Shown one piece after another: positions 42,512-51,888 of a stretch of DNA of 64,000 nucleotides. The stretch is taken from assembly GCF_040610475.1 (NCBI RefSeq), contig NZ_JBEXMJ010000011.1, forward strand, positions 124,001-188,000. Reading direction: 5' to 3'. Every line of letters begins with the position of its first letter. Within the stretch, counting starts at the first letter, position 1. The notes under the pieces were generated by a model that saw only the letters and a program-made list of their open reading frames with translations, was not told the origin of the DNA and made no database searches. The position numbers were made by a program, and so were the translations under genes. The DNA is from Actinopolymorpha sp. NPDC004070. Its GTDB lineage: Bacteria; Actinomycetota; Actinomycetes; Propionibacteriales; Actinopolymorphaceae.

Positions 42512-44294
42512 CGCCTCGCAGCGACGGCGCCGGCTCGGGCCGGTGCACGCCGCGCGGTCGGTAGCCGAGGGCGCCGCTCTCGCCGAGATAGTCGGCGAGC
42601 AGCCAGATCACCGCCAGCCACATCTCCGTGCCCTGGAGGCCGGGCGTACGGTCGCGCTCCGCGCCGCGGCCGTCCTCCAGGGCGAAGGAGAAGCCCGCGC
42701 CGTCACGCCACCGGGTGAGGGCCCGATCCAGTTGCCAACGTGCCCACTTCTCGCCCTCGTCGCGGCGCAGCCTGGTCTGCTTCCCGATCAGCCACAGCGG
42801 GTGGATCACGTCCAGCACGTTGCAGGCGTTGCCCAGGTCGTCGGCGAAGTACGCCGCGTCCCGGCTGTGGGTGAGCACGGTGTCCAGGGCCTGCTCGGGA
42901 TAGGGCAACGGCAGCCCGAACTGCGCGTACGTACCGCGGGTGAGCCGGTAGAAGCCGTTCACGGGCTGCAGCCACCGGCCGTTCACGTCCGGCCTGCTCC
43001 ACATGCCGGTGAACGGGTCGGCGTGGGTGAGCAGCCAGCCGAACAGCGGCTCCGCCGGTCCGGTGACGCCTGCGTCGACGAGGTTGCGGTGCAGGGCGGT
43101 GCCCACGCCGTCCACCCAGGAACCGGCCGACCAGCCACGGGTGTCCCAGGGCAGCGCCGCCAGCCGGGTCAGGAGCTCCGGCCCCGGCAGGTCCGAGACC
43201 GCCCGGATCGGCTGGGGGAACGACGTACCCAGCAGTTCCAGCGCGTAGCCCACGCACAGGATGTGGTAGCTCCCGCCGTTGTCAAGGCTGGGTTGCTCCG
43301 AGCGTTGCCCAGGTGTGGCGTACTCCGGAACGAGCCCGGTCGCGGCGTCCTGGCGGCCCCGCAGGTGCGCGGCGATCTCCTCACCGGGCAGCTGCGGCGG
43401 TGCCGTGCCGAGCAGCAGGTCGGCGATCTCCACCGCGTCGCACCAGGCCCGCACGGTGGGTACGGCGCCGGGCCGGTCCAGGAACCGGCCGCCGTGCAGG
43501 ACACCATCGCGCGGGCCGTCACCGGCATCGGCGTCCGGCACCGGCTGCCAGCAGCGGGCCAGCACCGCCTCGGCCTGGTCGCGTGCCCGGTCGGCGAACG
43601 CCGACAGCCGCGCGGTCAGGTCGCCACCGGGCAGCCGCGTCCGCTCGGTCCCTGTCCGCTCGGTCCCTGTCCGCTCGGCCGGGCGGGTCTGCCGGCGGTC
43701 CCTGATCTGCCGCGCGGGGTTGCCGCCGACCACCGCCCACGCGGGCACGTCCTTCGTCACCACCGCGCCCGCGCCGAGCACCGCGTGGTCGCCGACGTGC
43801 ACACCGTCCAGGACGACCACGTGGGAACCGATCCACACGTCGTTGCCGATGGTGATGCCCTTGGACGTCGTTGGCTGCTTGCACACCGGCCGGTCCGGGG
43901 CGATCGAGTGGTTGAAGCCGAGCAGGGAGGTATGCGCGCCGATCCGCACCTGGTCGCCCATCCGGACCTGGCCGCGCACCACGGAGTAGGGGTTGAGAGT
44001 GCACTCCGACCCCATCTCCAGGACGTCCACCTTCACCAGGGCATGGCCGCCGATGTAGGACTGCGCGCCGATACGCAGCCGCCCGGGCTGGACGTGGGCG
44101 CGAGGAGATACGAACACGTCCGGGCCGAACTCCACGTCGCCGCGGCCGGCGAGTTCGTTCTGCCACTCCTGTTGCGCCTTGCGCTCGGCCTCGGTCGCGT
44201 CGCGGTGGAACGACCACGGCGAGCCGAAGTCGTAGTACGTCTCATAGTGGGGCTCTGGTCGGGTCTCGGGCACCGGCACACCGCCGTCGGTCAT
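42486..44294 (-). CDS. Hexapeptide-repeat acyltransferase fused to a helical domain of unknown function
   Basis: Residues 50-200 are a left-handed beta-helix acyltransferase: [40 protein letters not shown] and [20 protein letters not shown], with catalytic His in FNHSIAP. After a short RTGTE repeat linker, residues 225-602 form a helical domain rich in Trp and His ([58 protein letters not shown]) that looks like an alpha/alpha-barrel of a sugar-processing or lyase-like protein. I do not recognise the second family with certainty. A bifunctional glycan or sugar O-acetylation role is inference. Confidence 0.8.
   Translation of the reverse strand: MTDGGVPVPETRPEPHYETYYDFGSPWSFHRDATEAERKAQQEWQNELAGRGDVEFGPDVFVSPRAHVQPGRLRIGAQSYIGGHALVKVDVLEMGSECTLNPYSVVRGQVRMGDQVRIGAHTSLLGFNHSIAPDRPVCKQPTTSKGITIGNDVWIGSHVVVLDGVHVGDHAVLGAGAVVTKDVPAWAVVGGNPARQIRDRRQTRPAERTGTERTGTERTRLPGGDLTARLSAFADRARDQAEAVLARCWQPVPDADAGDGPRDGVLHGGRFLDRPGAVPTVRAWCDAVEIADLLLGTAPPQLPGEEIAAHLRGRQDAATGLVPEYATPGQRSEQPSLDNGGSYHILCVGYALELLGTSFPQPIRAVSDLPGPELLTRLAALPWDTRGWSAGSWVDGVGTALHRNLVDAGVTGPAEPLFGWLLTHADPFTGMWSRPDVNGRWLQPVNGFYRLTRGTYAQFGLPLPYPEQALDTVLTHSRDAAYFADDLGNACNVLDVIHPLWLIGKQTRLRRDEGEKWARWQLDRALTRWRDGAGFSFALEDGRGAERDRTPGLQGTEMWLAVIWLLADYLGESGALGYRPRGVHRPEPAPSLRGVTAPRAGA
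43641..43680. repeat. 15-bp in-frame tandem repeat in the linker of the acyltransferase fusion
   Basis: The 15-bp unit CCGCTCGGTCCCTGT occurs twice in tandem with a partial third copy, encoding RTGTE repeats between the two domains. The unit is a multiple of three, so length changes would keep the frame and only alter linker length. Confidence 0.7.
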
Positions 44295-44367
44295 CGACTC
44301 CCCCTCGGGAAAACGCTCTCCGACCTACCAGTCTGGAGCACTCGCCCCGCCCCGGACAACGTGCGGT

Positions 44368-45600
44368 TCAGGAACCGGCCGACCGGCCCCGTCGGCGGAG
44401 GAGCCGCCTGCGGGCGCGCCGGCCCAGGATCCTCACCAGTTCGGTGGAGCGAACCTTGTGCACCGGCACACCGACCTTCTGCGGCTTCACCACCGGCGGA
44501 GCGGGGGGCAGTACGGGGTTGAGGGTCGGCACCGCGGCGATCGCGCCGAAGAGCGCCTGGGCCGCCGCCTCCGCGTCCACCAGCGCCGCCGTCGTCGGCT
44601 CCTCCGCGGCGTCGGCCAACTGCGTGTGCAGCAGGTCCAGGTCGCCGATGACGCGTACTCCCGAGCCCGCGATCCAGTTCGCGATCTCGCGGCCGATCGC
44701 GACCGCCTCCTCCTGCGCCCACCGCGGGGTGGTCACCCTCGGCTCGTCCGGCCCGGGCTGGCGGGCCTCCTTCAGCCGCTGGATCGCGCCGTACCGGACC
44801 AGCCTGGAGTAGAAGTTGTCCGGCAGATCGTCCTGGCTGCGGAACTCGACGTTGAAGCGCCGGAGCATCTCGATCTCGCCGAGACTGAGCGACCGGTTCG
44901 TCGCCACCGGCACCGCCGGGAGCGTCCCGTCCGGCAGTCCGAGCAGCGATTCGAACACCCGCAGCACCATGTCGCGTTCGGAGTCGTCGACCACGACCAC
45001 GGTCACCCGGTCGCGCCCGACCACGTCGACCCACCGCTCGATCAGCCGATCGTGCCGGTGCCGGCGCCAGAAGCTGGGGTTCGGCTCCTCGTACGGCGGA
45101 ACCCGCAGCATGTGGTGCAGCCAGTTCTCGTAGGTCGTCCGCTGCCCGTTCTGCACGTACTGCTGCCACTGCGAGGGAAGGATCTTCACCAGCGGCCGGA
45201 GCGTCACCACGACGTGCACCCGCTCACCACCGACGTCCTCGACGATCCGGGCGATCGCCTCCGGTCCGGCCTCGGAGAAGAACTCGCTGCTGATCACGCC
45301 GGTCTGTGCCTCCGAGACCAGCATGTCGTTGAGCAGGCGGTCCCAGTGCCGCTGCTTCGGCGGGTCGTCACCCATCATCGAGTGCCGACCGGTCACGGCG
45401 AGCACGGCGTGCATGGGATGCCGGTCGTAGCTCGGGTAGTAGATGCCCCGGCCGGCCAGCTCCTCGCGGATCTCGAACAGCGCCGCCTGCACGGCGGTCG
45501 TTCCCGTCTTGTGCGGTCCGATGTGCAGCAACCGGGTGCCGGTCGGCAGCCTCCACCCGTCAGCGGGCGGAGCGGACGTCAAGGCGAGATCGTCTGTCAT
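44368..45600 (-). CDS. Sulfotransferase-like protein
   Basis: The N-terminus LLHIGPHKTGTTAVQAALFE is the PAPS 5'-phosphosulfate loop of sulfotransferases. HVVVTLRPLVKILPSQWQQY is the likely 3'-phosphate-binding strand. VTVVVVDDSERDMVLRVFES and a basic C-terminal tail (RARRRLLRRRGR) follow. I start at ATG 45600 (MTDDLALTSAPP). The acceptor is probably a carbohydrate or surface polymer, suggested only by the adjacent acyltransferase gene. Confidence 0.8.
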   Translation of the reverse strand: MTDDLALTSAPPADGWRLPTGTRLLHIGPHKTGTTAVQAALFEIREELAGRGIYYPSYDRHPMHAVLAVTGRHSMMGDDPPKQRHWDRLLNDMLVSEAQTGVISSEFFSEAGPEAIARIVEDVGGERVHVVVTLRPLVKILPSQWQQYVQNGQRTTYENWLHHMLRVPPYEEPNPSFWRRHRHDRLIERWVDVVGRDRVTVVVVDDSERDMVLRVFESLLGLPDGTLPAVPVATNRSLSLGEIEMLRRFNVEFRSQDDLPDNFYSRLVRYGAIQRLKEARQPGPDEPRVTTPRWAQEEAVAIGREIANWIAGSGVRVIGDLDLLHTQLADAAEEPTTAALVDAEAAAQALFGAIAAVPTLNPVLPPAPPVVKPQKVGVPVHKVRSTELVRILGRRARRRLLRRRGRSAGS

Positions 45601-45727
45601 GGCAAAGGCACGGTAATGCCACATACAAGTACGAGCTACGCAGGGTACGTTGCGCGTCCGAATGCGGACACCGATCCGACCGCGGGTGACCGAGCCGCTG
45701 CGGTGAGGAGCAATCGGTAAGGCCGAC

Positions 45728-45770
45728 AGCGCCGGGCCCCGCACTCTCGGTGAGGTCTGGGCCCGGCGCT
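45728..45770. terminator. Long perfect-stem hairpin, probable terminator
   Basis: A 12-bp perfect stem (AGCGCCGGGCCC, 45728-45739, with GGGCCCGGCGCT, 45759-45770) surrounds a 19-nt loop. It lies 30 bp past the 3' end of tRNA-Ser on its strand, so it probably ends the tRNA transcript. No T-run is present. Confidence 0.6.
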
Positions 45771-45799
45771 TCGCCGAGGGCGTTGTGCCGTGGTGAGGG

Positions 45800-45890
45800 C
45801 GGAGGCGGCGGGATTTGAACCCGCGAGAGGGGATGAACCCTCAACCCGCTTAGCAGGCGGGCGCCATAGACCGGACTAGGCGACGCCTCC
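45800..45890 (-). tRNA. tRNA-Ser (anticodon GCT)
   Basis: The minus strand shows acceptor GGAGGCG/CGCCTCC, a D-arm, an anticodon arm with CCGCCTGCTAAGCGG (anticodon GCT), a long variable arm (TTGAGGGTTCATCCCCTCT) typical of tRNA-Ser, and the T-arm CGCGGGTTCAAATCCCG. Discriminator G; CCA is not encoded. Confidence 0.95.
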
Positions 45891-46297
45891 CCTCGCCTGG
45901 CAGAGCCAGGACGCCGCATCAGGGTAGCGGGCCGGGGCGGAGCCGGGCAAAGCGACCTGCCACAAGCGGCGAACCACGAGGTCAGATGGTCAATCTCAGG
46001 GTGGTGGCGTACCGTGCGCAGATCCGGGTGCACGTCGCCTATGCCGGGAAACCGGCCGATTGCGCGGGCTGAACCGGAGAAAACGTACCGAAAACGGGCA
46101 TCAACCTGTCACCAAGCCTGTCCACCAACTGGAGCAGCACGTGGAGTTCGGCACACCCTGCGGCACGAGCAGACCGGATAAGGCACCCATAGGTGCAACT
46201 CCGGGCACTGCTCGCACGTCGTGCCAGGGTGAGAGCCCGCACATCCGCATCCGAGGGTGGTCATGGACGGGGGTCCGCGTGGGATTGAATACGGTCC
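45891..46297. other. Intergenic region upstream of the LCP gene
   Basis: No convincing frame is present on either strand in these 407 bp. The region is slightly lower in GC than its neighbours and should hold the promoters of tRNA-Ser (left) and of the LCP gene (right). I see no riboswitch-like structure. Confidence 0.5.
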
Positions 46298-47824
46298 ATG
46301 TCTGAGCTGGTGAGGGACGACCACGGCACGTCGTCGAGGCCGCCGGTGACCGACCGGCGACGTCGTCGGCCGATGTCGTTCACCAGCGCCCTCCTGCTCA
46401 CGGTCGCCGGCGCGCTCGTGCCAGGACTCGGCCTTCTCGCCGCCGGCCGCCGCCGCCTCGGAGCAGCGGTGCTGGCTGTCGCCGTGGCCCTCCTCGCGGT
46501 CTTCGCCTGGATTGGCCTCACCCAGCGTCGGTCGGTCCTGCACTGGCTGGTCCAGGCGGACACCCTCCGGGTGATCGGGATCGTCCTGCCGGTGATCGGC
46601 CTGGCCTGGATGGTGGTGATCGTCCTCACCTACCGTTCGCTGCGGCCCTGGAGCGTCAGCGCGCTGCAGCGCATCCTCGGCTCGGCCCTCGTCACCCTCC
46701 TGGTGCTGGCCGTGCTCACCCCACTCGCCGTGGGCGGTCGCTACGCGCAGGTGCAGCGCGGCGTGGTCCAGGACGTCTTCGCCGGTACGGAGAGCCGGAG
46801 CGCCACCCGGCCCAAGAACGTCACGGCCGCCGACCCGTGGGCCGGACAGGACCGCGTCAACGTCCTGCTGCTCGGCGGCGACGGCGGCAAGGACCGCGCC
46901 GGCATCCGCCCCGACAGCATCCAGGTCGCGAGCATCGACACCCACACCGGCAACACCGTGCTGTTCAGCCTGCCGCGCAACCTGGAGAAGGTGCCGTTCC
47001 CGCCGGGCTCGTCGCTGGCCAAGGCGTACAAGGGCGGCGTCTACGCCGGGCCGGGCGACCAGCTGGAGTGGATGATCAACTCGATCTACCGCAACGTCCC
47101 CGCCCAGCACCCGGGCCTGCTCGACAGCGACAACCCCGGCGCCGACGCCACCAAGCTGGCCGTCGGCGAGGCACTCGGGCTGAAGCTGGACTACTACGTC
47201 CTGATCAACCTGCAGGGCTTCGCGCAGCTGGTCAACGCGCTCGGCGGGATCACCGTCAACATCAACGAGCGGGTGGCCATCGGCGGCGCCACCGACGAGG
47301 GCATCAAGCCGTCGGGCTACCTCCACCCGGGCCCCAACCAGCACCTGGACGGCTACCACGCGCTGTGGTTCGCCCGCGGCCGCTACGGCGCGGACGACTA
47401 CCAGCGGATGCTGCGCCAGCGGTGCGCGATGAAGGCGATCATCGACCAGGCCAACCCGGGCACGGTCCTCACGAGGTACGAAGCGATCGCGAAGACGTCG
47501 AAGCACATCGTGCTCACCGACATCCCGAGCTCGCTGCTCCCGGCGTTCGTCGACCTGTCGATGAAGGTGAAGGGCGGCGACGTCAAGAGCATCGCCTTCA
47601 CCAACAAGATCATCAAGCCGTGGAACCCCGACTACAAGCTGATCCACAAGCGGGTGAGGACCGCGCTCGCGGCCAGCGAGAAGGCACCGCCGACCAAGAA
47701 GCCGGCGACCAACCGGACGGCGAAGCCCACCCCGACGCCCACACCCTCCGGCAGTGCGACCCCGGACCCGAACGCGCCGGCCGACTCCCTCGCCGACGCC
47801 TGCGCGTACCGCCCGGTTCAGTAG
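46298..47824 (+). CDS. LytR-CpsA-Psr (LCP) family protein
   Basis: After a basic N-terminus come about four membrane segments (SALLLTVAGALVPGLGLL, AAVLAVAVALLAVFAWIGL, VIGIVLPVIGLAWMVVIVLT, ALVTLLVLAVLTPLAV), more than the usual single anchor. The extracellular LCP domain follows: VNVLLLGGDGGKDRAGIRPD, DSIQVASIDTHTGNTVLFSL, PRNLEKVPFP and HALWFARGRYGADDYQRMLR, with conserved Arg and Asp that bind the pyrophosphate lipid. LCP enzymes attach teichoic acids or other glycopolymers to peptidoglycan or arabinogalactan. A Pro/Thr-rich tail ends the protein. Confidence 0.93.
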   Translation: MSELVRDDHGTSSRPPVTDRRRRRPMSFTSALLLTVAGALVPGLGLLAAGRRRLGAAVLAVAVALLAVFAWIGLTQRRSVLHWLVQADTLRVIGIVLPVIGLAWMVVIVLTYRSLRPWSVSALQRILGSALVTLLVLAVLTPLAVGGRYAQVQRGVVQDVFAGTESRSATRPKNVTAADPWAGQDRVNVLLLGGDGGKDRAGIRPDSIQVASIDTHTGNTVLFSLPRNLEKVPFPPGSSLAKAYKGGVYAGPGDQLEWMINSIYRNVPAQHPGLLDSDNPGADATKLAVGEALGLKLDYYVLINLQGFAQLVNALGGITVNINERVAIGGATDEGIKPSGYLHPGPNQHLDGYHALWFARGRYGADDYQRMLRQRCAMKAIIDQANPGTVLTRYEAIAKTSKHIVLTDIPSSLLPAFVDLSMKVKGGDVKSIAFTNKIIKPWNPDYKLIHKRVRTALAASEKAPPTKKPATNRTAKPTPTPTPSGSATPDPNAPADSLADACAYRPVQ

Positions 47825-47843
47825 TGCGGGCGTAGTCGGCGCT

Positions 47844-48371
47844 TCACCCGTTGAGCGGGCGGTAGCCGTGCGCGGTGTTCAGCCGGCCCTGCAACTGCTC
47901 TTCCAGCGAGCCGACGGGGGCGTCCAGCAGGCGGGCGGCGATCAGGCTGCGCCGGCCGTCGGCCAGCGCGACGACGAACACCGGGCCGGTCGCGCTGTCG
48001 GACCGGCCCACGTCGGCGACCTCCGACCAGCGCGCCGACCGCACGCTGTCGCGGCGCCAGTTGGTCCGGTTGACGAAGCCCTCCTCCGACAGCACCAGGC
48101 CCGACCGCCGGCTGAGCAGTGACCAGGCAGCCAGCGCCACGACGATCAGGAAAACTGCGAAGAAGATCCACTCCAGTGCCACGACGACGGTGCCGTCGAT
48201 CGCGGGTACGCCTCGTCGGAGCGCCTCGAGCACCACGACCAGGGCGAGCCACACGCAGGCCATGCCGAGCATGCGTGCACCGAGCGCCGGGCGCAGGCGA
48301 AAGCTGACCGGGGAGTTCGAGCCGGGCGAACCGGGCGTGGGCGAGCCGGACGGGGTCTGTGGGGCGGACAT
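47844..48371 (-). CDS. PH-domain-like membrane protein
   Basis: The protein has a Pro/Ser-rich start, two membrane helices (MLGMACVWLALVVVLEAL, WIFFAVFLIVVALAAWSLL) and a C-terminal bacterial PH-like domain (SGLVLSEEGFVNRTNWRRDS, RSARWSEVADVG, FVVALADGRRSLIAARLLD). Such proteins are common in actinobacteria with unknown function. I choose the ATG of MSAPQTPSG (48371); six more codons upstream are possible. Confidence 0.78.
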   Translation of the reverse strand: MSAPQTPSGSPTPGSPGSNSPVSFRLRPALGARMLGMACVWLALVVVLEALRRGVPAIDGTVVVALEWIFFAVFLIVVALAAWSLLSRRSGLVLSEEGFVNRTNWRRDSVRSARWSEVADVGRSDSATGPVFVVALADGRRSLIAARLLDAPVGSLEEQLQGRLNTAHGYRPLNG

Positions 48372-48407
48372 GACACCGGAGTCTGTCACGCCGCCACCAC
48401 GCCCCCG

Positions 48408-48998
48408 TCAGGCGTCCGGCCCGGTTCCGGAGTCCGCGGGGCCGCCGATCAGCGCCTGGAACGCCGGCCGCAGCAGTTCGGTGATCTGTTCGGGCGAGGC
48501 GTCGCGCAGGTGGTCGAGTTCGAGCAGGTGACGTCCGGTGGTGACCCCCAGCAGCACCGCGACCAGCAGGGCCGACCGCAGCTCCGGGTCGTCGGCGGGG
48601 ATCGCGGCGGCGCCCTGGGCGATCTGCCTGGCCAGCGACTCCCGTACCGCCTCGGTCGCCTCCGGATGGGTGAACGCCGACCGCAGCAGCGGCATGCTGG
48701 CGGGCTGCCCGCTCAGCTTGACGCCCAGGATCGACAGCAGCAGCTCGGCGAACTCGGCCGGCTCGGCGGGTAGCTCCTCACCTGCCGCTACGTGCACGGC
48801 CTGCCGGAACAGCTGGTCCTTCGAACCGAAGTACTGCATCACCAGCGCGGGGTCGACCCCGGCCGCACCGGCGACGCCCCGGATGGTGGTGCGTTCGTAG
48901 CCGCGCTCGGCGAACTCCCGCCGCGCCGAGGCCAGGATCCGCTCCTCGGTCTGCCGGCGGCGCTCGGCCCGGCTCTGCCGTGGACGGTCGGCGCTCAT
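48408..48998 (-). CDS. TetR-family transcriptional regulator
   Basis: The N-terminal helix-turn-helix is ERILASARREFAERGYERTT with IRGVAGAAGVDPALVMQYFG and SKDQLFRQAV. The C-terminal ligand domain (TetR_C, ELLLSILGVKLSGQPASM) is of the actinobacterial type. It is divergent from the SnoaL-like gene, with a palindrome between them, so it probably represses that gene and itself. Confidence 0.93.
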   Translation of the reverse strand: MSADRPRQSRAERRRQTEERILASARREFAERGYERTTIRGVAGAAGVDPALVMQYFGSKDQLFRQAVHVAAGEELPAEPAEFAELLLSILGVKLSGQPASMPLLRSAFTHPEATEAVRESLARQIAQGAAAIPADDPELRSALLVAVLLGVTTGRHLLELDHLRDASPEQITELLRPAFQALIGGPADSGTGPDA

Positions 48999-49056
48999 TC
49001 TCGTGACTCTACCGGCGTTGACCGAAGCCGGGATTTCGCTCTACGCTCGTTGAGAT

Positions 49057-49070
49057 TCAACACATGTTGA
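49057..49070. promoter_or_regulatory. Probable TetR operator
   Basis: TCAACACATGTTGA is an inverted repeat (6-bp arms, 2-nt centre) in the 91-bp divergent region between the TetR gene and the SnoaL-like gene, about 20 bp before the latter's start. An overlapping TTGA-GAT-TCAA repeat lies just to the left. This is the classical layout of a self-regulating TetR pair. Confidence 0.65.
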
Positions 49071-49089
49071 GTGAACAGGGAGCGTCGAC

Positions 49090-50049
49090 ATGCCTGATCT
49101 GCACCCGGATGCGAAACCGGACCTGACCCCACGCCACGCGTTCGAGCGGTTCCGCCGGTCCGTCCTGTCCGGCACCACCGACGACTCGGGCGACCAGGCC
49201 GAGGACGTCGTGGTCGAGTGGCCGTTCAACCCGCCGGGCCGGCCGCGCCGACTCCAGGGCAGATCCCGGCTCGAGGCGCTCACGCGCGCCGGCCGGGCGG
49301 CGCTGCCGATGCGCATCGAGGAGGTCCCCGTCGTGGCGATCCACGACAGCCTCGACCCGGAGGTGGCGATCGTCGAGTACGAGCTCGCCGGGACGCTCAC
49401 CGCCACGGGCGAGCGCGTGTCGGGTGCGGCGCTGGTGCTGCTCCGCGTCCGTGGCGGGCAGGTCGTGCACGTCCGCGAGTACCAGGACGTGGTGGCGATG
49501 GCCCAGGCGTTCGGCCGGTTCGACGAACTGCTCGCCGCGGCGAAGGAGCACGACGAGCGGGGCGACCTGCGCGCGGACCCCGGCGAGCGCGAGCGCCTGC
49601 CGTTCCTCTCCGGCGACGCCACCGGGCACGTGCCGGACCCGCACGCCGGGCCGCGCGGCGTCTTCGCCCGCTTCCAGCAGGCGGTGCTGGCGAACTCCCG
49701 CGACGCGATGGCCGACCTGTTCGCGCCCGACGGCGTGCAGGAGTTTCCGTTCCGGGCGCCGGGGATCCCCGCGCGCCTGGAGGGCCGGGAGGCCGTCCGC
49801 TCCTGGCTCTCCCGCAACGCCGGGCAGCTGATCCGGTTCGAGGCGTACCGCGACGTCACCATCCACGACACCACCGACCCTGAGGTGATCGTCGTCGAGC
49901 ACGCCATCGACTGCACGCACCTGCCGACCGGTCGTCCGCTGCGGATGTCGTACGTCTACGTGCTGCGTGCTCGCGACGGGCAGATCGTCTCGCTGCGCGA
50001 CTACGTGAACCTGCTGCCGGTGCTCACGGCCCGGCTGGTCAGCCCTTGA
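49090..50049 (+). CDS. Tandem SnoaL/ketosteroid-isomerase-like protein
   Basis: Two NTF2-like domains occur in one 319-aa chain: HAFERFRRSVLSGTTDDSGD with VEWPFNPPGRPRRLQGRSRL, and VFARFQQAVLANSRDAMADL with QEFPFRAPGIPARLEGREAV. Each ends with a similar strand pair (VREYQDVVAMAQAF and LRDYVNLLPVLTA). Such folds isomerise or hydrate small molecules; the substrate is probably a ligand of the divergent TetR regulator. The ATG follows ACAGGGAG. Its end overlaps the ABC permease by 11 bp. Confidence 0.85.
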   Translation: MPDLHPDAKPDLTPRHAFERFRRSVLSGTTDDSGDQAEDVVVEWPFNPPGRPRRLQGRSRLEALTRAGRAALPMRIEEVPVVAIHDSLDPEVAIVEYELAGTLTATGERVSGAALVLLRVRGGQVVHVREYQDVVAMAQAFGRFDELLAAAKEHDERGDLRADPGERERLPFLSGDATGHVPDPHAGPRGVFARFQQAVLANSRDAMADLFAPDGVQEFPFRAPGIPARLEGREAVRSWLSRNAGQLIRFEAYRDVTIHDTTDPEVIVVEHAIDCTHLPTGRPLRMSYVYVLRARDGQIVSLRDYVNLLPVLTARLVSP

Positions 50050-50935
50050 TGCCGGTCTCGGTGACGCCCTGCACGAGATAACGCTGCAGGAACACGAAGA
50101 TCAGCACCAGCGGGAGGATCGCGACCGCGGCGGCCACGAACAACTCGTGGATGTTGATGGTCTGCGCGGTGACGAACGTCGACAGCGCCACCTGCACGGT
50201 CCACGACGAGGAGTCCTGGCCGATCACCAGCGGCCACAGGAAGGCGTTCCAGTTGGCGATGAAGGTGATGGCGGCGATCGCGGCGCAGAACGGCAGCGAG
50301 TTGGGCATCACGATCAGCCAGAACGTCCGCCAGTAGCCGAGGCCGTCGACCCGCGCCGCCTCCTCCAGCTCCTTGGGGAAGTTGACGAAGTACTGCCGGA
50401 ACAGGAACGCCGCGAACCCGCTGAACAGCCCGGGGATGATCAGGCCGCGCAGGGAGCTCACCCAGCCGAGTGAGGAGACCAGCACGAAGCTCGGGATGAA
50501 CGTCACCGCCGCCGGGATCATCAGCGTGGCCACGATCAGGTAGAAGATCTTGTCGGCCCAGCGGTTGGGGATCCGGGCCAGGCCGTAGCCCGCCATCGCC
50601 GCCAGTAGCAGCTGCCCTCCGGTGCCGAGCACGCCGACGACCGCGGAGTTCCACAGCGCACGCGCCATCGGAACCTCGGTGTCGTTGAAGAGCTCGGCGA
50701 TGTTCCCCCACTGCAGCGCGGTCGGAAACACCGTCCAGCCTGGCGCGGTGATGTCGGCGTCGGTGGACAGCGCGTTGCGCACGATGAGGTAGAACGGCAC
50801 CAGGAAGATCACGGTGACGACCAGCAGTGCCGCCCACCGGGCGACCTTGGCCACCATCGCCATCGGGCCGCGCCGGTGCCCGATCGGGACCGGCGTTCCG
50901 GTGGAACGTACGGCGGGTTGGGTCGTGGTCGCCAT
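50039..50935 (-). CDS. Carbohydrate ABC transporter permease (MalG type)
   Basis: Six membrane helices are predicted by eye, starting VARWAALLVVTVIFLVPFYL. The EAA loop for the ATPase is EEAARVDGLGYWRTFWLIVM. The C-terminus (INIHELFVAAAVAILPLVLI, FVFLQRYLVQGVTETGIKG) is typical of CUT1 sugar permeases. It shares one base with the upstream permease stop (TGATG). Confidence 0.95.
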   Translation of the reverse strand: MATTTQPAVRSTGTPVPIGHRRGPMAMVAKVARWAALLVVTVIFLVPFYLIVRNALSTDADITAPGWTVFPTALQWGNIAELFNDTEVPMARALWNSAVVGVLGTGGQLLLAAMAGYGLARIPNRWADKIFYLIVATLMIPAAVTFIPSFVLVSSLGWVSSLRGLIIPGLFSGFAAFLFRQYFVNFPKELEEAARVDGLGYWRTFWLIVMPNSLPFCAAIAAITFIANWNAFLWPLVIGQDSSSWTVQVALSTFVTAQTINIHELFVAAAVAILPLVLIFVFLQRYLVQGVTETGIKG

Positions 50936-51882
50936 CAGTCCGCCTTACCGAAGCCGAAGATCCTGCTCTGCACCAGCGTGAGGATCATGATGATCGCCGC
51001 CAGGATGAGTGCACCGGCGCTGCCCCGGCCGAGGTCCTGGATGGAGCCCAGCGAGACGCTGTAGAGATACACCAGCGGAGGCCGGGCGTAGTTGACCTGG
51101 CCGACGAGGTTGTAGAACTCGTCGAACGCCTGGTAGGCCGCGATGAGGTTCAGCAGCAGCACCGCGATCGAGGTGGCCCGCAACTGCGGGAACGTGATGA
51201 AGCGGAACACCTGCCAGCCCGGCTTGGCACCGTCGACGTAGGCAGCCTCGTAGAGCTCGGTCGGGATACGTTGCAGGCCGGCGATGAACAAGATCATGTA
51301 GAAGCCGAGCTGCAGCCACAGCCGCACGGTCACCAGCGGGATCCAGTACCACGGCGGGTCGACCGTGCTCAGCCAGGCGATGTTGTCGATGCCGAACCAG
51401 CTCAGGACGGTGTTGGCCAGGCCGAACCGCACGCCGTTGAAGATGGACAGCTTCCAGATCAGCGAGGCCACGACGTACGAACACGCGGTGGGCAGGAAGA
51501 ACACCGAACGGAAGAAGGCCCGCGCCACCCGCACGCCGTTGACCAGCAGGGCCAGCCCGAGCGACAACGCGAACGTCAGCGGCACGATGAACACCGCGAA
51601 CACCGTGAAGGTCACCATGCTGGACAGGAAGTTCGGGTCCGTCAGCATGTCCGCGTAGTTGCGCAGCCCGACGAAGTCGGTCGGCGTGACCGTGTTGCGG
51701 GCGTCGAAGAAGCTGAGGAACAGGCTCCACAGGATCGGCACGTAGCCGAAGACCAACAGCCCGACGAGGAACGGCCCGACGAAGAGCCAGAAGGCGAGGG
51801 AGGTGCCGCGGATGCCGCGGCGCCTCCCCCCACCCGCCGACGTGGTGCCGTCCGCGGTGGACGGCTCGGTGACGGCGCTCAT
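50935..51882 (-). CDS. Carbohydrate ABC transporter permease (MalF type)
   Basis: An N-terminal helix FWLFVGPFLVGLLVFGYVPI and the EAA loop YEAAYVDGAKPGWQVFRFIT identify a CUT1 MalF-like permease. It sits between the binding protein and the MalG-type subunit. No ATPase is encoded here, so a shared MsiK/MalK-type ATPase elsewhere must energise the system, as is common in actinobacteria. Confidence 0.95.
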   Translation of the reverse strand: MSAVTEPSTADGTTSAGGGRRRGIRGTSLAFWLFVGPFLVGLLVFGYVPILWSLFLSFFDARNTVTPTDFVGLRNYADMLTDPNFLSSMVTFTVFAVFIVPLTFALSLGLALLVNGVRVARAFFRSVFFLPTACSYVVASLIWKLSIFNGVRFGLANTVLSWFGIDNIAWLSTVDPPWYWIPLVTVRLWLQLGFYMILFIAGLQRIPTELYEAAYVDGAKPGWQVFRFITFPQLRATSIAVLLLNLIAAYQAFDEFYNLVGQVNYARPPLVYLYSVSLGSIQDLGRGSAGALILAAIIMILTLVQSRIFGFGKAD

Positions 51883-51888
51883 CGCCCC

